Part shown: positions 36,208 through 45,823 of the stretch, one piece after another
Layout of the letters: every line of letters begins with the position of its first letter
Position numbering within the stretch: position 1 is the first letter of the stretch
Origin: Burkholderia latens
GTDB lineage: Bacteria > Pseudomonadota > Gammaproteobacteria > Burkholderiales > Burkholderiaceae
DNA: 64,000 nt
Direction of reading: 5' to 3'
Assembly (NCBI RefSeq): GCF_001718795.1
Contig: NZ_CP013437.1
Coordinates: 124,001 to 188,000, forward strand
The notes under the pieces: generated by a model
Database searches by the model: none
What the model was told of the DNA's origin: nothing
The model's input: only the letters and a program-made list of their open reading frames with translations
Translations under genes and position numbers: made by a program

Positions 36208-36696
36208 TCAGACGTGGTACACGTCGAGCACCTGCCGGATGTAGTCGTTTTTCAGCACGATCTTCTTGTTCGAGATCAGCAGTGCATCGCCCACCTGGCG
36301 CAGCGTGACGAACATCGTGCCGAAGAAGTGGTCGGTCACGCGATAGCGGTGGTTCAGCGTGTGGAAGTTGTAGCGCACGTCCACCTCGCCGTCGCGCTCG
36401 GCCAGCACCTCGACGTTCGTCACGTTGTGGCTCGTGCGCGGCTCCGGCGTCGATGCGCCGCTGCGCTCGGTCTTGATCCGGAACACGCGATCCTCGAGCC
36501 CGCCGCGATCCGCGTAATACATCAGCGAGATCTGGCTGTGCGGATCGTCGGTCGGCCGGTCGTCGTCGTCCCATGCGGGCATCCAGTACGTGACGTCCTC
36601 CGTGTAGCAGGTCAGCCACTCGTCCCACTCGCGATCGTCGAGCAGGCGCGCCTCGCGATACAGCGTCGCGCAAATCGTCCGGTAATCGATGTTCAT
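36208..36696 (-). CDS. benB: Benzoate 1,2-dioxygenase small (beta) subunit
   Basis: This 162-aa cystatin-like beta subunit of ring-hydroxylating dioxygenases has [20 protein letters not shown] near residue 18 and [11 protein letters not shown] near 87. It is structural, forming the alpha3beta3 hexamer with BenA. ATG 36694-36696 overlaps the benA stop, which couples translation of the two subunits. Confidence 0.95.
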   Translation of the reverse strand: MNIDYRTICATLYREARLLDDREWDEWLTCYTEDVTYWMPAWDDDDRPTDDPHSQISLMYYADRGGLEDRVFRIKTERSGASTPEPRTSHNVTNVEVLAERDGEVDVRYNFHTLNHRYRVTDHFFGTMFVTLRQVGDALLISNKKIVLKNDYIRQVLDVYHV

Positions 36697-38051
36697 GCCG
36701 CCACCTCTCCGCGTTCCTTCTTCAGTGCGTCGCGCATCACGTGCACCCAGTGTTCGTGCTGGCACACGAACAGCCCTTCGTCTTCGCTGCGCTCGCCGGA
36801 AATGCGCGGGTTCAGCCCCATCTTCGTCGCGTTCTCGTCCGGACCGTCGATCCACAACGGCGCGCCGCGCGACAGGTCGTTCCACATCGCCGTGATGCCC
36901 GCGTAGCCGGCCTGGCATGCGCGGAACTCCTCCAGGTCGTCGGCCGTGCCCATTCCGGTCACGTTGAAGAAGTCCTCGTACTGACGAATCCGCGTGGCGC
37001 GGTCGGCTTCGCTCTCGCCCTTCGGTGCGAAGCAGAAGATGCTGACTTCGGTCTTGTCGACCGCGAGCGGCCGCACGACGCGGATCTGCGTGCTGAACTG
37101 GTCCATCAGGAACACGTTCGGATACACGCACAGGTTGCGCGTCTGGTTCACGATGAAGTCCGCCCGCACTTCGCCCACGCGCGCCTTGATCTCGTCGCGA
37201 TGCCGGTACACCGGCCGCACTTCCGGGTTCATCGTCTTGGTCCACAGCAGGATGTGGCCGTTGTCGAAGCCGTACACGCCCGCGACCGACTTGCTCCAGC
37301 TGTTCGCATCGACGGCCTTCGTGCCGTCTTCCTTGCGGCGGCCCATCGTCGCCGCGTAGTTCCAGTGCACGGTGCTCACGTGATAGCCGTCGCAGCCGTT
37401 CTCCATCTGCATCTTCCAGTTGCCTTCGTAGATGTAGGAGGAGTTGCCGCGCAGCACTTCGAGACCGTTCGGCGCCTGGTCGACGATCTGGTCGATGATC
37501 ACGCGCGCCTCGCCGAGGTAGTCTTCCAGCGGCAACACGTCGTCGCTGAGGCTGCCGAACAGGAAGCCGCGATAGCTCTGGAAGCGCGCGACTTTTTTCA
37601 GGTCGTGCGAGCCGTGCGTGTTGAACTGCACCGGATACTCGGTCGTCTTCTCGTCCTTCACCTTCAGCAGCTTGCCGGTGTTCGAGAAGGTCCAGCCGTG
37701 GAACGGGCACGTGAAGCTGCCCTTGTTGCCGTGCTTGCGGCGGCACAGCATCGCGCCCTTGTGCGCGCATGCATTGATCACCGCGTGCAGCTCGCCGGTC
37801 TTGTCGCGCGTGATGACGATCGGCTGACGGCCGATCCACGTCGTGTAGTAATCGTTGTTGTTCGGGATCTGGCTCTCGTGCGCGAGGTACACCCAGTTTC
37901 GCTCGAAGATGTGCTTCATCTCGAGTTCGTACAGCGCCTCGTTCGTGAAGATGTCGCGGCGGCAGCGGAAGATGCCGGCCTCCTTGTCGTCCTGCACGGC
38001 GGTCGCGAGCAGCTGGTCCAGTTCGGTGGTGGGGTCGATCGTGGTGGACAT
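36693..38051 (-). CDS. benA: Benzoate 1,2-dioxygenase large (alpha) subunit
   Basis: This 452-aa catalytic subunit starts at ATG 38049-38051 with GGAGGAAC upstream. The Rieske 2Fe-2S ligands are CAHKG (about residue 95) and CPFHGW (about 115). The mononuclear iron ligands are the two histidines of [10 protein letters not shown] (about 215), with a later acidic residue. The enzyme adds both atoms of oxygen to benzoate, giving the 1,2-cis-diol. It lies 112 bp after catA; no separate LysR-type site was found in that gap, so expression may come from the cat promoter upstream. Confidence 0.96.
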   Translation of the reverse strand: MSTTIDPTTELDQLLATAVQDDKEAGIFRCRRDIFTNEALYELEMKHIFERNWVYLAHESQIPNNNDYYTTWIGRQPIVITRDKTGELHAVINACAHKGAMLCRRKHGNKGSFTCPFHGWTFSNTGKLLKVKDEKTTEYPVQFNTHGSHDLKKVARFQSYRGFLFGSLSDDVLPLEDYLGEARVIIDQIVDQAPNGLEVLRGNSSYIYEGNWKMQMENGCDGYHVSTVHWNYAATMGRRKEDGTKAVDANSWSKSVAGVYGFDNGHILLWTKTMNPEVRPVYRHRDEIKARVGEVRADFIVNQTRNLCVYPNVFLMDQFSTQIRVVRPLAVDKTEVSIFCFAPKGESEADRATRIRQYEDFFNVTGMGTADDLEEFRACQAGYAGITAMWNDLSRGAPLWIDGPDENATKMGLNPRISGERSEDEGLFVCQHEHWVHVMRDALKKERGEVAA

Positions 38052-38163
38052 GGTGGTTCCTCCTGCGCGCGCGACGGGTCCTGCAAGCGCGCTCGCATCG
38101 GTATCGATTGAATCTCGGGGCCGGCAGCAGCGGCGCACGCGCGCCGCCGCGCCGTCGGGTGCG

Positions 38164-39105
38164 TTATGCCGCGGCCGAAGCGCGCAGGCGTTCGACGATC
38201 TGGTTGTCCTTGCCGCCGACGCGCGGCGTCAGCACGAAGTCGAACTCGATGTCCTGATACGCGTCCGCCTTCATCCCGAGCGCGGTGCCGCCGGTCTTTT
38301 CGGTCACGGGCGGGATCAGCTCCTCGCGCGTCGCATACGCGAAGTCGTCCCAGATCAGCGGGTCGCCGTCGATGTTGAACTGCGTCGTCAACTTGCGGTG
38401 GTCGTCGCTCGTCACGAAGAAGTGCACGTGCGCCGGACGGTTGCCGTGGCGGCCGAGGCGGTCGAGCAGTTGCTGCGTCGCGCCCTGCGGCGGGCAGCCG
38501 TAGCCGACCGGCATCAGCGTGCGGAATTCGTACTTGCCGTCCGCGCCCGTGCGTACCGCGCCGCGCAGGTTGAAATCGCTCTGCTTGCCGGTCGGATCGA
38601 AGTGCGAATAGAAGCCGTGCGAATTCGCGTGCCAGCATTCGACCAGCGCGCCGGCCACCGGCTTGCCGTCGAGATCCTTCACCGTGCCGTGAATCACCAG
38701 CGGGCCCGCGCCTTCGTCCGCATCGACGTCGATCTTCGAGACGCCATCGCGCACCGGCGCACCGGCAACGTACAGCGGTCCTTCGATCGTGCGCGGCGTG
38801 CCGCCGTCGAGGCCAAGCGCCTCGTCCTCGGCGTCCATCCGGATGTCGAGATACTTCTCGAGGCCGAGGCCAGCCGCGAGCAGCGCGGCTTCGCCGTCCT
38901 GGCCGAGCTTGTTCAGGTAGTTCACGCCGGCCCACACTTCGTCGGGCGTGATGTCGAGGTCGTCGATCGCCTTGAACAGGTCGCCGAGCAGCCGCAGCAC
39001 GATTTGCTGCGTGCGCGCATCGCCGTTCGCGCCTTTCGCGTCCGCGTTGGATGCGGCCTTCAGCAGATCCTGCACTTCCTTCGTTTCGAAAACTTTGACG
39101 CTCAT
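38164..39105 (-). CDS. catA: Catechol 1,2-dioxygenase
   Basis: This 313-aa intradiol dioxygenase has an N-terminal helical dimerisation domain and a catalytic beta-sandwich. The non-heme iron(III) ligands expected for the family are visible: Tyr in GPLYVAGAP (about residue 164 in family numbering) and the Tyr-His-His set in [11 protein letters not shown] and RPAHVHFFV. It opens the catechol ring between the hydroxyls to give cis,cis-muconate. It sits between catC and benA on the same strand. Confidence 0.96.
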   Translation of the reverse strand: MSVKVFETKEVQDLLKAASNADAKGANGDARTQQIVLRLLGDLFKAIDDLDITPDEVWAGVNYLNKLGQDGEAALLAAGLGLEKYLDIRMDAEDEALGLDGGTPRTIEGPLYVAGAPVRDGVSKIDVDADEGAGPLVIHGTVKDLDGKPVAGALVECWHANSHGFYSHFDPTGKQSDFNLRGAVRTGADGKYEFRTLMPVGYGCPPQGATQQLLDRLGRHGNRPAHVHFFVTSDDHRKLTTQFNIDGDPLIWDDFAYATREELIPPVTEKTGGTALGMKADAYQDIEFDFVLTPRVGGKDNQIVERLRASAAA

Positions 39106-39181
39106 GATGGTGTCTCCACGTGTATTTGGGGGAATGGCGACCGGGGCGTGCTCGCTGCCGATGCAGCGGCGCCGCCGCGGC

Positions 39182-39472
39182 TCAAACGTCGCCGTCGTGT
39201 ACCGACGACGGGTGGCGACACAACGGCGTCACCGAAATCTTCATGTACGGAAACAGCGGCAGGCCGGTCAGTATCTCGTGCAGTTCGGCGTTGCCCGACA
39301 CGTCGAACACACTGTAGTTCGCGTATTCGCCTGCGATGCGCCAGATGTGGCGCCACTTGCCGGTGCGCTGCAGATCCTGCGAATACGCCTTCTCGCGGGC
39401 TTTGATCTCGTCGGCCACCGCGGCGGGCAAGTCGGCCGGGATGTTGACGTCCATGCGTACGTGGAAAAGCAT
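39182..39472 (-). CDS. catC: Muconolactone delta-isomerase
   Basis: This 96-aa decamer-forming enzyme begins MLFHVRMDVNIP and contains IKAREKAYSQDLQRTGKW and NYSVFDVSGNAELHEIL, all typical of CatC. It converts muconolactone to beta-ketoadipate enol-lactone, the step after CatB. It lies 45 bp downstream of catB. The next enzymes of the beta-ketoadipate pathway are not in this window. Confidence 0.96.
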   Translation of the reverse strand: MLFHVRMDVNIPADLPAAVADEIKAREKAYSQDLQRTGKWRHIWRIAGEYANYSVFDVSGNAELHEILTGLPLFPYMKISVTPLCRHPSSVHDGDV

Positions 39473-39517
39473 CGTGATGTCCTGATACGTCGTTCAGTTG
39501 GGGCGGCGCCGCTCGCT

Positions 39518-40654
39518 TCAGCGGGACACTTTCGTCAGCCCGTCTCGGGTGAAGCGTGCGACCTTTGCTTCGTCGAGTTCGATGCCGAGGCCCGGGCCGT
39601 TCGGCACGGTCAGCTCGAAATCGCTGTAGTCGAGCGGGGTCGCGAGAATCTCTTCGGTAATCAGCAGCGGCCCGAACAGTTCGGTGCCCCACTGCAGGTT
39701 CGCGAAGCTCGCAAACAGGTGCGCGGAGGCGACCGTGCTGAACGCGCCTTCGAGCATCGTGCCGCCGTACAGCTCGATGCCGGCCGCATCCGCGATCGCC
39801 GCGACGCGCTGCGCGGCGAACAGGCCGCCGCTCTGCTCGATCTTGATCGCGAACACGTCGGCGCCGTGGTGCTTCGCGATTTCGAACGCGCTGTCGGGGC
39901 CTTGCAGAATTTCGTCGGCCATCAGGGCGACCGGGAAGCGGCGCATCAGCCGCGCCAGCGCGGCCGCCGACGCCACCGGCTGCTCGACCAGTTCGCAACC
40001 GGCATCGGCGAGCGCCGGAATCGCGCGCGCAGCCTGCGTTTCGGTCCATGCCATGTTCACGTCGACGCGCACCGACGCGCGCTCGCCCACGGCCCGCTTG
40101 ATCTCGGCCACGTGCCGGATGTCCGCGTCAAGCGCCTTCGCGCCGATCTTCAGCTTGAACACGTTGTGGCGGCGCAGGTCGAGCATTCGTTCGGCTTCGG
40201 CGATATCGGTTGCCGTGTTGCCCGATGCGAGCGTCCATGCGACCGGCAGCCGATCGCGGCGGCGGCCGCCCAGCAGTTCGCTGACCGGCACGCCGAGACG
40301 CTTGCCGTGCGCGTCGAGCAGCGCGGTTTCGAGTGCGCTCTTCGCAAAGTGATTGACCTTCGCGAGCTTGCCGAGGAACGCCATCAGCGTCTGGATGCGC
40401 GTCGCGTCGTGGCCGATGATCGCCGGTGCGAGGTATGCATCGATCGCGAGCTTCATCGCTTCGGGACTTTCCGGGCCGTAGGCCATCCCGGCGATCGTCG
40501 TGCCTTCGCCGATACCCGTCACGCCATCGCTGCACGTCACCTTCACGAGCATCAGCGTCTGGCCGTGCATCGTGGCAACCGACAGCTTGTGCGGACGGAT
40601 CGTCGGCAGGTCGACGAGGCGGGTTTCAATGCGTTCGATGGTGATCGGGGACAT
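39518..40654 (-). CDS. catB: Muconate cycloisomerase
   Basis: This 378-aa enolase-superfamily enzyme opens with the CatB-specific DLPTIRPHKLSVATMHGQT. The catalytic Lys pair is in FKLKIGA (about residue 165), and metal ligands are in RVDVNMAW, ELVEQPV and MADEIL. It cyclises cis,cis-muconate to muconolactone. The start at ATG 40652-40654 is preferred because the -10 box at 40690-40695 would put transcript initiation near 40683. The in-frame ATG at 40681 would then be practically leaderless. It is the first gene of the whole cat-ben set. Confidence 0.94.
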   Translation of the reverse strand: MSPITIERIETRLVDLPTIRPHKLSVATMHGQTLMLVKVTCSDGVTGIGEGTTIAGMAYGPESPEAMKLAIDAYLAPAIIGHDATRIQTLMAFLGKLAKVNHFAKSALETALLDAHGKRLGVPVSELLGGRRRDRLPVAWTLASGNTATDIAEAERMLDLRRHNVFKLKIGAKALDADIRHVAEIKRAVGERASVRVDVNMAWTETQAARAIPALADAGCELVEQPVASAAALARLMRRFPVALMADEILQGPDSAFEIAKHHGADVFAIKIEQSGGLFAAQRVAAIADAAGIELYGGTMLEGAFSTVASAHLFASFANLQWGTELFGPLLITEEILATPLDYSDFELTVPNGPGLGIELDEAKVARFTRDGLTKVSR

Positions 40655-40689
40655 GGGGTTCGCTGCGTGTCGGGAGTTCATGGAACGGA

Positions 40690-40720
40690 TTTATACGCGG
40701 CGGGGAAATGGAGCGTCCAA
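40690..40720 (-). promoter_or_regulatory. Promoter of the cat-ben operon
   Basis: On the minus strand TTGGAC (40715-40720) and TATAAA (40690-40695) are separated by 19 bp. The long spacing is usual for promoters that need a LysR-type activator, and such a site lies directly upstream. Confidence 0.6.
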
Positions 40721-40741
40721 TACTTTTGGTTTCGTTTTTTG

Positions 40742-40756
40742 ATACCTGCTGGGTAT
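40742..40756 (-). promoter_or_regulatory. BenM/CatM-type LysR binding site
   Basis: The sequence ATAC-N7-GTAT is the exact consensus described for the muconate-responsive regulators CatM and BenM. Its centre is about 66 bp upstream of the inferred transcript start, the usual activating position. Half-matches with ATAC occur at 40720 and 40795 and could be secondary contacts. No catR- or benM-like gene lies beside it. Confidence 0.72.
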
Positions 40757-41231
40757 TGAAACGTGGGCTAACTGCGGAAATATTGCGGTGCGCCATACCT
40801 TTTTTGGTTAGACATGTGCGCCGGGAGGCTTGATGGAGCGCGGTCGCGGAGGTTCGGCGCGGTGCATGGACGCTGCTGCGACGCGGCTGCGTCCGCGAGC
40901 GGAAACCTGGGTTGATGTCCGTGCTTCGACGAGTCGAATCAGGGTTTTCCTTAAGGGGAAACGGTGGTGGGCGGCGGCTCGGCTTTCCGCTTCGGCTCGG
41001 CAGAATGATCGCGACGCACCCTGCATGCGGAGACGGCCGTTCGGGGCTCCTTGACGACGCCCCACAACGCACAGGCTGCAGCGAGCCGCGCAAAATCGCT
41101 CGAAGTTCACCGCTGGGGCCAGTTGCCAGAGCTCATCACCTGCGGGTGTCGGTCATCGCCGCGCGTTGGACGCCGGTCGCCAGATTGGCGAGAATCCGGC
41201 AATTCGCGCAGGCTCGCTGCACGTGGAGGCG
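40757..41231. other. Intergenic region upstream of the cat operon
   Basis: This 475-bp stretch, beyond the operator, separates catB from the divergent methyltransferase gene. Part of it is AT-richer than the surroundings (near 40795-40810). Open frames here have no ribosome binding site and no family resemblance, and I see no regulator gene remnant. Confidence 0.45.
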
Positions 41232-41894
41232 ATGGTGTCCATCGGCGTAAACGGAACGGAAGGCTACGACACAGATGCCAAGTCGCTCATCGCGCGTTGG
41301 CAGGACGTCTCATTCGAAATGAAACACAAAGCGGTTATCCATCTCCTTCCCGTCTGTCCGTCCGACGTGCTCGACGTGGGCGCCGGCATCGGAACCGACG
41401 CAGCCGCGCTGGCAGCGATGGGGCATACCGTTGTGGCAGTAGAACCGGTGGACGCGTTGCGCCGTGCAGGAATGGAGCTGCACTCGTCTTTGCGGATCGA
41501 ATGGGTGGACGACAGTCTGCCGCATCTCGCGTATTTGCGTTCCCGGCAGAGAACATTCGGCTTGATCATCCTTTCCGCCGTCTGGATGCATCTGGACGAA
41601 CGCGAACGTAGCGAGGCGATGTCGACTGTCGATTCCTTGCTACGGGACGACGGCATGATCGTAATGTCCCTGCGCCACGGCCCTGTCCCCGACGGTCGCC
41701 GAATGTTTGACGTTTCAGCGGCAGAAACCGTGCGGTTGGCGAGGAACCATCACTACAGAACCGTGCTGAATATCGAAACCGAATCGGTCCAACACGCAAA
41801 TCGGCGACGCGGCGTGACGTGGAGCTGGCTCGCCTTTGTCAAGGCGAGCGGCGGCGGCAACGCCGGTCGATCGGGTCGGTCCGACAGCGGATAG
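41232..41894 (+). CDS. Class I SAM-dependent methyltransferase
   Basis: This 220-aa protein has the AdoMet-binding motif I VLDVGAGIGTDAAALA (about residues 46-61), followed by an acidic strand end VVAVEPVD, then SAVWMHLDERER and a VMSLRHGPVPDGR strand, the usual Rossmann-like order. The start at ATG 41232 has GGAGG only 2 nt away, so an upstream TTG (41166) cannot be excluded. Codon use is somewhat less GC-biased than in neighbouring genes, with more A- and T-ending codons. It is not coupled to any neighbour; the substrate is unknown. Confidence 0.75.
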   Translation: MVSIGVNGTEGYDTDAKSLIARWQDVSFEMKHKAVIHLLPVCPSDVLDVGAGIGTDAAALAAMGHTVVAVEPVDALRRAGMELHSSLRIEWVDDSLPHLAYLRSRQRTFGLIILSAVWMHLDERERSEAMSTVDSLLRDDGMIVMSLRHGPVPDGRRMFDVSAAETVRLARNHHYRTVLNIETESVQHANRRRGVTWSWLAFVKASGGGNAGRSGRSDSG

Positions 41895-42032
41895 CATCGC
41901 ATGCAACTGGAGCGACCGATATCCCTCTGAACCGTTGACGCTGCAATGTGGCTATCGTGCGAAAAGGTCCGAATCCGGAAGATACCGCTGATCGGGGCGA
42001 TATCTCACAGCCGGTTCGTTCGACGCAAAGCG

Positions 42033-42497
42033 TCATTGCACCTCGGCGATCAGTTCTATCTCGACGCAAGCACCAAGCGGAATCTGCGCCACGCCGAACG
42101 CGGAACGTGCATGCTTGCCGCGTGCGCCAAATACTTGAGCGAGCAGATCCGATGCGCCATTCGTCACCAGATGCTGGTCCGTGAAATCCTGTGTCGAATT
42201 CACAATGCTCGTCACCTTGACGATTCGCGTCACACGATTGAGGTCGCCCGCTTGCGCATGCAACGTAGCGAGCAGGTCGATCGCCGTTGCTCGCGCCGCT
42301 GCCTTGCCGTCATCCGCCGAAAGATTGTCGCCCAGCTTGCCGACCCACACCTTGCCGTCCTTTTTGGCGATATGCCCGGACAAATGGATCGTATTTCCGG
42401 TCTGCACGCTCATGACGTAAGCGGCGGCCGGTGCGCTGACTGCGGGCAATTCAATGCCGAGTTCTTTCAGGGTGTCATATACATTCGCTTGAGACAT
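42033..42497 (-). CDS. RidA-family protein (YjgF/endoribonuclease L-PSP-like)
   Basis: This 154-aa protein starts at ATG 42495-42497 (MSQANVYDTLKELGIELP). It belongs to the longer RidA subfamily that opens with a tKLxELGIxLP pattern, continues with the GNTIHLSGHIAKKDGK strand and ends with ARSAFGVAQIPLGACVEIEL. The R-S-A-F-G-V motif carries the conserved arginine. It is the last gene of a group with the M81 peptidase and MFS genes, suggesting clean-up of a reactive imine in the same catabolic route. Confidence 0.85.
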   Translation of the reverse strand: MSQANVYDTLKELGIELPAVSAPAAAYVMSVQTGNTIHLSGHIAKKDGKVWVGKLGDNLSADDGKAAARATAIDLLATLHAQAGDLNRVTRIVKVTSIVNSTQDFTDQHLVTNGASDLLAQVFGARGKHARSAFGVAQIPLGACVEIELIAEVQ

Positions 42498-42567
42498 TTC
42501 GTGTCCTGATGGGTTAAAGCGGTGTCGCATTCCTGATTGGCGCGCCGTCGGGGTGATGCGCCGCGGG

Positions 42568-42690
42568 TCACATGCGCGCTACGCCGATCACGGCATTGGC
42601 AACAAGCACGGTCAGGCTCGGTTCCATTGCGCCGATACCGACTGCCGTGGTCCGCACGAAGCGGCGCGGGGCGTTGATCTGATCTGCCAT
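42568..42690 (-). CDS. Possible small 40-aa protein
   Basis: A short frame starts at ATG 42688-42690 behind GAGGAG, about 6 nt upstream, and encodes a 40-aa peptide with one hydrophobic stretch (AVGIGAMEPSLTVLVANAVI). It sits in the 284-bp gap between the M81 peptidase and RidA genes, in the same direction. The ribosome binding site is better than that of many longer genes here. I do not recognise a homologue, and chance cannot be excluded. Confidence 0.35.
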   Translation of the reverse strand: MADQINAPRRFVRTTAVGIGAMEPSLTVLVANAVIGVARM

Positions 42691-42781
42691 GAGAACGCTC
42701 CTCGTGGTGGATTTCACCCGTTCGCGCGTGAGCCTGAATCGCGGCGGTATCCATGCGAAGTTCGCGTGGTCGAGCGTGTCG

Positions 42782-44296
42782 TCATGCGACGACCGGGCGA
42801 ATCTCGTTGAAGGAAGGCCCTTTCGGACGTACGCGGATGTGCGGATCAAGACGCTGCCACGGCAGATCGGCCGGGTCCGCCGCCATCGGTCCGGGCGCCT
42901 TCGCAACGAGAATGGTCTCCGCGATAGCCTGAAAATCCGCACGAAAATGGACCGAGCTTTTATTGACCAGAATCTTCATCTGCTCGGGTTGGATGCCCGC
43001 AACGCGATAGAGATTGCGATCGAAAATCTGCATCTTGACGCTGCTGACAGCGATTCGCACGCCGTCGATACGCAGGCAAGCAACCGGTCCGAGTTCGCCC
43101 GTCATGCCGTTCAGCATCGGACCGTCGAAGCGGAAACGACCGTCGGACACATGGTCCACCTCGAACATGCCATTCAGCGGCTCATCGCCGGGCACGCCCG
43201 AACGGCCCCCCAGCGCAAGCTCGATGCGCGCGCCGACACCGGCGCGATGCGCGGCGGCGGCTGCGTCTGCATCCCAGATCACACCGACCGCGGCATCGGT
43301 CGCACCATTGCGCAGCAGCGCGCGCACCATGCCCATCGTATTCGAGTCGCCGCCCACGCCGGGGTTATCCTGCGTGTCGGCGATGATGACCGGCTTGTCG
43401 GCGTTTCGGCCGATCCGCATGGCTTCGACAACCGCTTCGTCCGGGGTAAGGAACGGCACTTCCCATGAAGATTCTTCCGCGAGCATTCTGGCGTACAGCG
43501 AGTCGATCGCCTTCGTGAGCACGTCATTGTCGAATCCGTAACCCCAGATCACCGGACCGCACTCGGGGAAGTCCGCAGCCGGAAAACCCGGTGCAAACGA
43601 CAGCGACACGCCCGTATCGCGCTCGAGCGATGCCAGCGCGGTGTACATGTCGCGGGCGGGCGCGATCAGCGTGCACATGCCGTTCACCGGAATCAGAAAT
43701 GGAACGCGCCGGACGACTCGCGTGAATTTGCGCTTCTCCGCGATCAGCCTGTCGAGCAGATGCGCCGCTCGCTCGCCCGTTTCGGCCATGTCGACGTGCG
43801 GGTACGTCCGGTACGCAACCATCGCATCCGCGTGCTTCAACATGCGCTCGGTCACGTTTGCATGCAGATCGAGCGACACCACGAGCGGCATGCTGTCGCC
43901 GACCAGCGCACGCACGCGCTCGAGCAGCTCGCCTTCGCCGTCGTCGGTGTGCTCCGCGACCATCGCCCCGTGCAGGTCCAGATAGATGGCGTCGAAGCCG
44001 CCCGCTTCGACAGCGCCGGTGATCTCGCCGGCAATGCGCTCGAATGCGTCCACAGTCACATGCGCCGACGCGCTCGCGCCCGCCCAGATCACTGGAATCA
44101 GCTCGTGTCCTTGCGCCTGCGTTACGTTGATGAAGCCGCCGATCGGGACGTTCACGTCGCGCAGATTCAGCACGTCGACGCCGCGCGCCAGCGGCGGAAA
44201 TCCTTCGCCTTGAACAAAGCTCTGGAACGACGCCTTGGTCGGCGCGAACGTGTTGGTCTCATGCTGAAAGCCTGCAATCAGGATCTTCATTGCCAT
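42782..44296 (-). CDS. M81-family metallopeptidase (MlrC-like)
   Basis: This 504-aa protein matches the MlrC/M81 family. The N-terminal domain has GFQHETNTFAPTKASF (about residues 9-24) and YLDLHGAMVAE (about 105) with SLDLHANVT (about 140), supplying likely zinc ligands. The C-terminal domain has ADTQDNPGVGGDSNTMG (about 305). MlrC hydrolyses linearised microcystin, but most family members are in organisms that never meet that toxin, and here an amide or small peptide substrate is likely. The start may be ATG 44296 or ATG 44290, both behind AAGGA. An MFS importer, RidA and a LysR gene surround it. Confidence 0.85.
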   Translation of the reverse strand: MAMKILIAGFQHETNTFAPTKASFQSFVQGEGFPPLARGVDVLNLRDVNVPIGGFINVTQAQGHELIPVIWAGASASAHVTVDAFERIAGEITGAVEAGGFDAIYLDLHGAMVAEHTDDGEGELLERVRALVGDSMPLVVSLDLHANVTERMLKHADAMVAYRTYPHVDMAETGERAAHLLDRLIAEKRKFTRVVRRVPFLIPVNGMCTLIAPARDMYTALASLERDTGVSLSFAPGFPAADFPECGPVIWGYGFDNDVLTKAIDSLYARMLAEESSWEVPFLTPDEAVVEAMRIGRNADKPVIIADTQDNPGVGGDSNTMGMVRALLRNGATDAAVGVIWDADAAAAAHRAGVGARIELALGGRSGVPGDEPLNGMFEVDHVSDGRFRFDGPMLNGMTGELGPVACLRIDGVRIAVSSVKMQIFDRNLYRVAGIQPEQMKILVNKSSVHFRADFQAIAETILVAKAPGPMAADPADLPWQRLDPHIRVRPKGPSFNEIRPVVA

Positions 44297-44404
44297 TCAT
44301 CCTTCTGTTCGATATGGAAAGGACGTGGCCTTTCCAAAGTCATGACTCGCTGCCCTGGGGAAACACTCAGCCGGCGGACGCTGCATGGCGGCACTGTTGA
44401 ATCG

Positions 44405-45688
44405 TCAATGGATGCCGCGCTTGTTCGTGACAACCACGACCGATGCAATCGCAGCCATCCCCGCCATGACGAGCAAACCGGCGTGCATGCTGCCCGTGGC
44501 GGCCTTGGTCCAGCCGATGACGGCCGGTCCCCAGAAACCGCCGGACAACCCGATCGTATTGATGAGCGCGATGCCGCCCGCCGCGGCCGGCCCTTTGATG
44601 TACTCGGACGGAATGGCCCAGAAAACCGTGTACGCCATCCACATCATTGCCGTGGCGAGCGTGAGCGTAGCGAGCGTCAGGACCAGATTGCCGTCGGTGA
44701 AAACGGTCGACGCGAGAAGCAACGCGCCGACGAGCGCGGGCACCGCGCAGTGATAGCGCCGCTCGCCGACGCGATCCGAACGGCGGCCGGCGAAGTACAT
44801 GCCGAACGCGGCCGCCGCATACGGGATCGCGACGTACCAGCCGAGCCGCGTCATGTCCGCTACACCGTGGTCTTTCAGCAAGGCCGGCAGCCAGAAGCTG
44901 ATCGCATAGATCGGAAAGATGATGCAGAAGTACGCGAGTGCGAGAACGTAGACGCGCGGGTTCTTCGCCACGGCCCGGAACGAATGGTCGCGCGTGGCGG
45001 GTGCGCCGACCTCGCTTTCGAGCAGGCGTTGCTCGTCGGCGGAAAGCCACTTCGCTTCGGAGGGTCGGTCCGACAATACGAACAGCGTCAGCACGCCGAG
45101 CACGATGCACGGCAGGCCTTCGACCAGAAACATCCACTGCCATCCGGCCAGTCCGCCGACACCTGACGACGTCGACATCAGCCACGCGGACAACGGCCCG
45201 CCGACAATGCCGCCAATCGGCCCAGCGACGAACACGATGGCAATCGCGCGCGCCATGCGCGCGGGACCGTACCAGCGCGACAGGTAATAGATCATGCCAG
45301 GCGCGAATCCGGCTTCGAAGACGCCCAGCAGGAAGCGCATCGCGTAGAACATCGGCACGTTCCGCACGAAGAGCATGCACGCGGACGTGATGCCCCACAG
45401 TACGAGGATGCGGCTGAAGGTCTTGCGTGCACCGACTTTCGGCAACATCAGGTTGCTCGGAATCTCGAACAGCACGTAGCCGAGAAAGAAGATGCCCGCG
45501 CCCACGCCATAAGCGGCATCGGAGAATCCGAGGTCGCTTTGCATCTGAAGTTTGGCAAACCCGACGTTCACGCGATCGAGATACGCGAACATGTAGCAGG
45601 TGACGAGAAACGGCAAAAGCCGCCAGTTGAGCTTGCTGTAGAGAGACGAAACGGCGTCTTCGGCTCTCAAGGTCTGGATCGCTGACAT
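44405..45688 (-). CDS. MFS transporter (anion:cation symporter family)
   Basis: This 427-aa 12-helix transporter starts at ATG 45686-45688 with GGAGACACC upstream. The ACS-family signature is clear: [20 protein letters not shown] near residue 30, [19 protein letters not shown] near 75 and [19 protein letters not shown] near 120. Members import organic anions such as tartrate, phthalate or hexuronates with protons. It is the first gene of the MFS-peptidase-RidA group and faces a LysR gene across a 135-bp divergent promoter region, so it presumably imports the compound that group degrades. Confidence 0.88.
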   Translation of the reverse strand: MSAIQTLRAEDAVSSLYSKLNWRLLPFLVTCYMFAYLDRVNVGFAKLQMQSDLGFSDAAYGVGAGIFFLGYVLFEIPSNLMLPKVGARKTFSRILVLWGITSACMLFVRNVPMFYAMRFLLGVFEAGFAPGMIYYLSRWYGPARMARAIAIVFVAGPIGGIVGGPLSAWLMSTSSGVGGLAGWQWMFLVEGLPCIVLGVLTLFVLSDRPSEAKWLSADEQRLLESEVGAPATRDHSFRAVAKNPRVYVLALAYFCIIFPIYAISFWLPALLKDHGVADMTRLGWYVAIPYAAAAFGMYFAGRRSDRVGERRYHCAVPALVGALLLASTVFTDGNLVLTLATLTLATAMMWMAYTVFWAIPSEYIKGPAAAGGIALINTIGLSGGFWGPAVIGWTKAATGSMHAGLLVMAGMAAIASVVVVTNKRGIH

Positions 45689-45764
45689 AGGTGTCTCCGT
45701 TGTCCCCGTGTTCGTCCGGCTCATCGGGTAGGAGCATCGTGTCGCGAAGCAGACCTGCCAGCAA

Positions 45765-45803
45765 GAGCAACTATACTTACAGATCGTTGCTCTACGAGCA
45801 ACG
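45765..45803. promoter_or_regulatory. Palindromic operator between the MFS and LysR genes
   Basis: A perfect 19-bp palindrome-like element (CGTTGCTC, TAC, GAGCAACG) lies at 45785-45803. A further half-site, GAGCAAC, occurs at 45765-45771, immediately before TATACT (45772-45777), a plausible -10 box for the LysR gene. The half-site spacing and position suit binding by the adjacent LysR protein and autoregulation. Confidence 0.62.
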
Positions 45804-45823
45804 CAGCAATTCGGAGGCTTCCA

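Noticed and set aside
40808..41110. A 100-codon minus-strand frame upstream of the cat operon
   Set aside because: Cys/Arg/Ser-rich with no domain, no ribosome binding site and no likeness to a LysR regulator.
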